52,209 nt of DNA from Rhodospirillaceae bacterium. Its GTDB lineage: Bacteria; Pseudomonadota; Alphaproteobacteria; GCA-2731375. Under the pieces are notes generated by a model that ran no database searches, had not been told where the DNA came from, and saw only the letters and a list, made by a program, of their open reading frames with translations. Both the position numbers and the translations under genes were made by a program. The DNA lies in the NCBI GenBank assembly GCA_018667855.1, contig JABIRL010000195.1, positions 1-52,209 on the forward strand, in the 5' to 3' direction. Positions 49,868-52,209 of the stretch are shown in pieces. How positions within the stretch are numbered: the stretch's first letter is position 1; each line of letters begins with the position of its first letter.

Positions 49868-51364
49868 ATGGCCCGCATCGCCATCGCCGGATTCATGCAC
49901 GAGACCAACTGTTTCGTGCCTGGCGAAACCGACTATGAACATTTCGCCCGCCCCGCCGACCGCCCCGGCATCCTGCGGGGTGAGGAGATCATGGTTGAGT
50001 TCGCCAAGGCCGGTGCCTCCAGCGCCGGTTTTATCGCCGGTAACGACGGCAATCATGAACTCGCACCTTTGTTGTGGACCTCCACCACCCCCGGCGCCCC
50101 GGTGACGGCCCATGCCTATGAACGCATAGCCAGTGAAATTCTGGCACGGCTGTCAGAGGTGCTGCCGGTGGACGGTATTTATCTGGATCTGCATGGCGCC
50201 ATGGTCTCGGCCCAGCACCCGGATGGCGAGGGGGAGTTGCTACGCCGGGTTCGCGCCGTCGTGGGGGACGAAGTTCCCATCGTGATCTCCTTGGATTATC
50301 ACGCCAACATCACGCCGGCCATGGTCGCCCTGGCGGATGCCATGCTGCCCTATCACACCTATCCGCACGTGGATCAACACGCCGCGGGCCAGCGGGCGGC
50401 GGCTGCCATGAAACGGCTGTTGATCGAGGGGCGGCCCCAGGGGCGGGCCTTGCGTCAGTTGCCCTTTCTATTGCCCCTGAATTATCAGTGTACATTGGTT
50501 GAACCTTCCAAGGGCGTGGTCGAGGCGGCCATCGCACGGCAAACCGAAGATATGCTGTCCCTGGCCTATCTGGCCGGATTTCCACCGTCGGATCTGGCCG
50601 ATTGCGGCCCTACGGTCAGCGCCCATGCGTACAGCCAGGCGGCGGCCGATGCGGCGGTGGATGACATTGCCCAAATGATCGCCCTGAAGGAAGCCGAGTT
50701 TGCCGAGCCCTTATATGCGCCGGACGAGGCGGTGGTTGAGGCCATGGCACTGGCCGCCACGGCGCAAAAGCCCATCGTGATCGCCGATACCCAGGACAAT
50801 CCCGGTTGCGGCGGTAGCGGCGATACGGTGGGCATGCTCGCAGCATTGGTGGCCAATCAGGCCCAGGGCGCTTTGTTCGGCGTAGTTTCTGATGATCAGG
50901 CCGCCGCCGCCGCCCATGATGCCGGTGTCGGCGCCGAACTAGAGCTGGCGCTCGGCGGCCGCACGGATCTGCCCGGCGTCGAACCTTTCCACGGTCGCTT
51001 CACGGTCGAGGTGATCAACGATGGCCGCTATTACGCGGACGGCCCCGTCTCCCAGGGCAAGGCCTATGATGTGGGTCCATCGGCCCTGCTGTCGATCGGC
51101 GGCATCAGGGTGGCCGTCTCCTCCCGCCGGGTACAGGCCCTGGACCGCATGGTGTTCGAGCATTTGGGCATCGTGCTGGAAGAGCAGAAAATTATCGTTC
51201 TGAAAAGCACCTGCCATTACCGGGCCCATTTCGATCCCATTGCCGAGACCACCTTCGCCGCCTTGGCGCCGGGCGGATATCTGGCCAATCCCGCCGATTG
51301 CGCCTACAGCAAACTACGCCCCGGTGTGCGCTATTACCCGTTGGGGCCAGTGCATGTCGGCTAG
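49868..51364 (+). CDS. M81-family metallopeptidase (MlrC homologue) 2
   Basis: A 498-residue MlrC-family protein. Family features: ARIAIAGFMHETNCFVPGET, LDLHGAMVSAQHPDGEG, ISLDYHANITPAMVALAD, HTYPHVDQHAAGQR, ADTQDNPGCGGSGDTVGML and CHYRAHFDPIAE. It shares the layout with the copy at 31038-32570 but is clearly different in sequence. It is 2 nt after scoB, so is expressed with the CoA-transferase; a substrate with an amide or peptide bond leading to a beta-keto acid would fit, but this is speculation. Confidence 0.88.
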   Translation: MARIAIAGFMHETNCFVPGETDYEHFARPADRPGILRGEEIMVEFAKAGASSAGFIAGNDGNHELAPLLWTSTTPGAPVTAHAYERIASEILARLSEVLPVDGIYLDLHGAMVSAQHPDGEGELLRRVRAVVGDEVPIVISLDYHANITPAMVALADAMLPYHTYPHVDQHAAGQRAAAAMKRLLIEGRPQGRALRQLPFLLPLNYQCTLVEPSKGVVEAAIARQTEDMLSLAYLAGFPPSDLADCGPTVSAHAYSQAAADAAVDDIAQMIALKEAEFAEPLYAPDEAVVEAMALAATAQKPIVIADTQDNPGCGGSGDTVGMLAALVANQAQGALFGVVSDDQAAAAAHDAGVGAELELALGGRTDLPGVEPFHGRFTVEVINDGRYYADGPVSQGKAYDVGPSALLSIGGIRVAVSSRRVQALDRMVFEHLGIVLEEQKIIVLKSTCHYRAHFDPIAETTFAALAPGGYLANPADCAYSKLRPGVRYYPLGPVHVG

Positions 51365-51445
51365 TCAGATCCGATAGACGCTTTCGGCCTAGAGCATGGG
51401 GCACGATCAGTGAGCCTTGGCGGCAGTTCCATAAAGTTGGATCGC

Positions 51446-51904
51446 CTATGGCGCGACGGCTTGTGTGGTGACGAGGCCGGAGGCGCAAAGCGTGCGTTCG
51501 CCATGCTGTTCCACGAATACATCGGCCCGGGCCAGGCCGGTACGTTTGCCCATGTGGATCGCCTGCCCAAGGGCAATCAGACGCTCCCCCAGGGCGGGGG
51601 CGGTGTTATGCACCTCGTACCCCGTTGTCATGATGCCCCAGCCCGCGGGCAACAGGGTGGCGGCGGCGGAACCGCCGGCAAAGTCCATCAAGGCAGCTGA
51701 TACGCCGGCCTGTATGGTCGCGCCATCAAACGTCAACTCCCGGCGCCAGAGCAACTCCAACTCGGATGCGCCGGCAGTAAAGCCCACGACACGGGCGCCG
51801 TAGTGGGCAAATATCGGCATGCTTTCCAGAAACCTTTGAACCGCCGCGCCATTGTGGTTTTCGCGTGGTTGGTCTTGATCGTTTGGTGCGGCGATTTTCG
51901 CCAT
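51446..51904 (-). CDS. PaaI-type hotdog-fold thioesterase
   Basis: A 152-residue acyl-CoA thioesterase with the hotdog fold. The helix region is LTFDGATIQAGVSAALMDFA with the catalytic-type Asp in MDFAGGSAAATL, and the strands TTGYEVHNTAPALGERLIALG with VHMGKRT-like features. The first ~20 residues are hydrophilic. Divergent from the TetR gene at 51981, which may control it. Confidence 0.82.
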   Translation of the reverse strand: MAKIAAPNDQDQPRENHNGAAVQRFLESMPIFAHYGARVVGFTAGASELELLWRRELTFDGATIQAGVSAALMDFAGGSAAATLLPAGWGIMTTGYEVHNTAPALGERLIALGQAIHMGKRTGLARADVFVEQHGERTLCASGLVTTQAVAP

Positions 51905-51980
51905 TTTGCAATCACTCTTAGATAGACAATTTTGTAGGCTGGCGATACTATGACGATTGGTCTACATATATCAAGAGAAA

Positions 51981-52209
51981 ATGGCGCCACCGAAAAACAC
52001 ACAACGGCAGACGATGATCTGGGCCGCCGCGAAGTTGTTCCGCCGCCGGGGCTACAGCGGCACCGGCCTGCGGGATATTCTGGCCGCCAGCGGCGCGGCG
52101 CGGGGCTCCCTTTACCACCACTTTCCCGGCGGTAAGGAGGAGATCGGCGCGGCGGCGGTGACGTCCGCCGGCGGCCTGGTGACCGAAACCTTCGCCGAAT
52201 TGGCGAAAC
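51981..52209 (+). CDS. TetR-family regulator (partial, runs off the window)
   Basis: The first 76 residues of a TetR repressor: MAPPKNTQRQTMIWAAAKLF followed by RRRGYSGTGLRDILAASGAA and the recognition helix RGSLYHHFPGGKEEIGAAA, the usual N-terminal helix-turn-helix. AAGAGAAA is upstream of the ATG. Divergent from the thioesterase by 76 bp. The ligand-binding part is outside the window. Confidence 0.88.
   Translation, partial: MAPPKNTQRQTMIWAAAKLFRRRGYSGTGLRDILAASGAARGSLYHHFPGGKEEIGAAAVTSAGGLVTETFAELAK

Noticed and set aside
1..52209. tRNA, rRNA, prophage or insertion sequence
   Set aside because: I looked for cloverleaf-like features, transposase or integrase frames and terminal inverted repeats and found none that I could support by eye.

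Overview
The window is a GC-rich bacterial chromosome segment, dense with genes and free of rRNA, tRNA, CRISPR or insertion sequences that I can see. A rpsT-dnaA pair, an ActS/ActR (RegB/RegA)-type redox two-component system, a plant-type GshA, a RibA with a degenerate RibB-like N-terminus and an intracellular PHA depolymerase all point to an alphaproteobacterium, most likely a free-living heterotroph near Rhodospirillales. This is inference from gene content; I could not run a search.

Layout. 1-3.8 kb: partial hydroxyacid reductase (ghrA-like), rpsT, an 839-bp gap with an AT-rich stretch, dnaA and a SCO-type copper chaperone. 3.8-6 kb: MFS exporter divergent from an AraC/NimR-type regulator. 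6-12 kb: accessory catabolic genes (two luciferase-like monooxygenases, a VOC-fold protein, an acyl-CoA dehydrogenase homologue) and a membrane histidine kinase. 12.2-19.9 kb: phaZ, a YcgN-type protein, a DapA-family lyase, a glutamine amidotransferase, ubiA, rsmE, gshA and an alpha/beta hydrolase. 19.9-27.9 kb: one long leftward array. Reading along the minus strand it runs small membrane protein, neuB, neuC, D-2-hydroxyacid dehydrogenase, neuA, two paralogous Tat-leader Gly/Lys/Ser peptides, an HprK-like kinase, a PqqD-like protein and a ThDP enzyme. 28-38 kb: amidase, ActS/ActR, an M81 metallopeptidase and a five-gene translationally coupled 2-oxoacid:ferredoxin oxidoreductase operon (iorA-iorB::ferredoxin-korA-korB-korC). 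38-45.4 kb: D-aminoacylase-like hydrolase, an SDR lacking its Tyr/Lys, VOC, NrtS, EamA, an L,D-transpeptidase, truncated globin plus ferredoxin-reductase, and a Crp/Fnr regulator. 45.5-52.2 kb: a repeat-bearing hypothetical protein, ribA, an OmpR-type regulator, a CoA-transferase pair with a second M81 peptidase, a PaaI thioesterase and a partial TetR regulator.

The most interesting locus is 21.6-27.9 kb. Two nearly identical small proteins (52 of the first 60 residues the same) carry a twin-arginine leader, a CPGGSC motif and a Lys/Ser/Gly-repeat tail. They sit immediately upstream of an HprK-like P-loop kinase and a PqqD-fold (RRE-like) protein, and downstream of a nonulosonic-acid (sialic/legionaminic-type) pathway. 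I propose a minimal peptide-modification system in which the PqqD-like protein presents, and the kinase phosphorylates, serines of an exported, highly cationic peptide. The parts are seen in the sequence; the biochemistry is inference.
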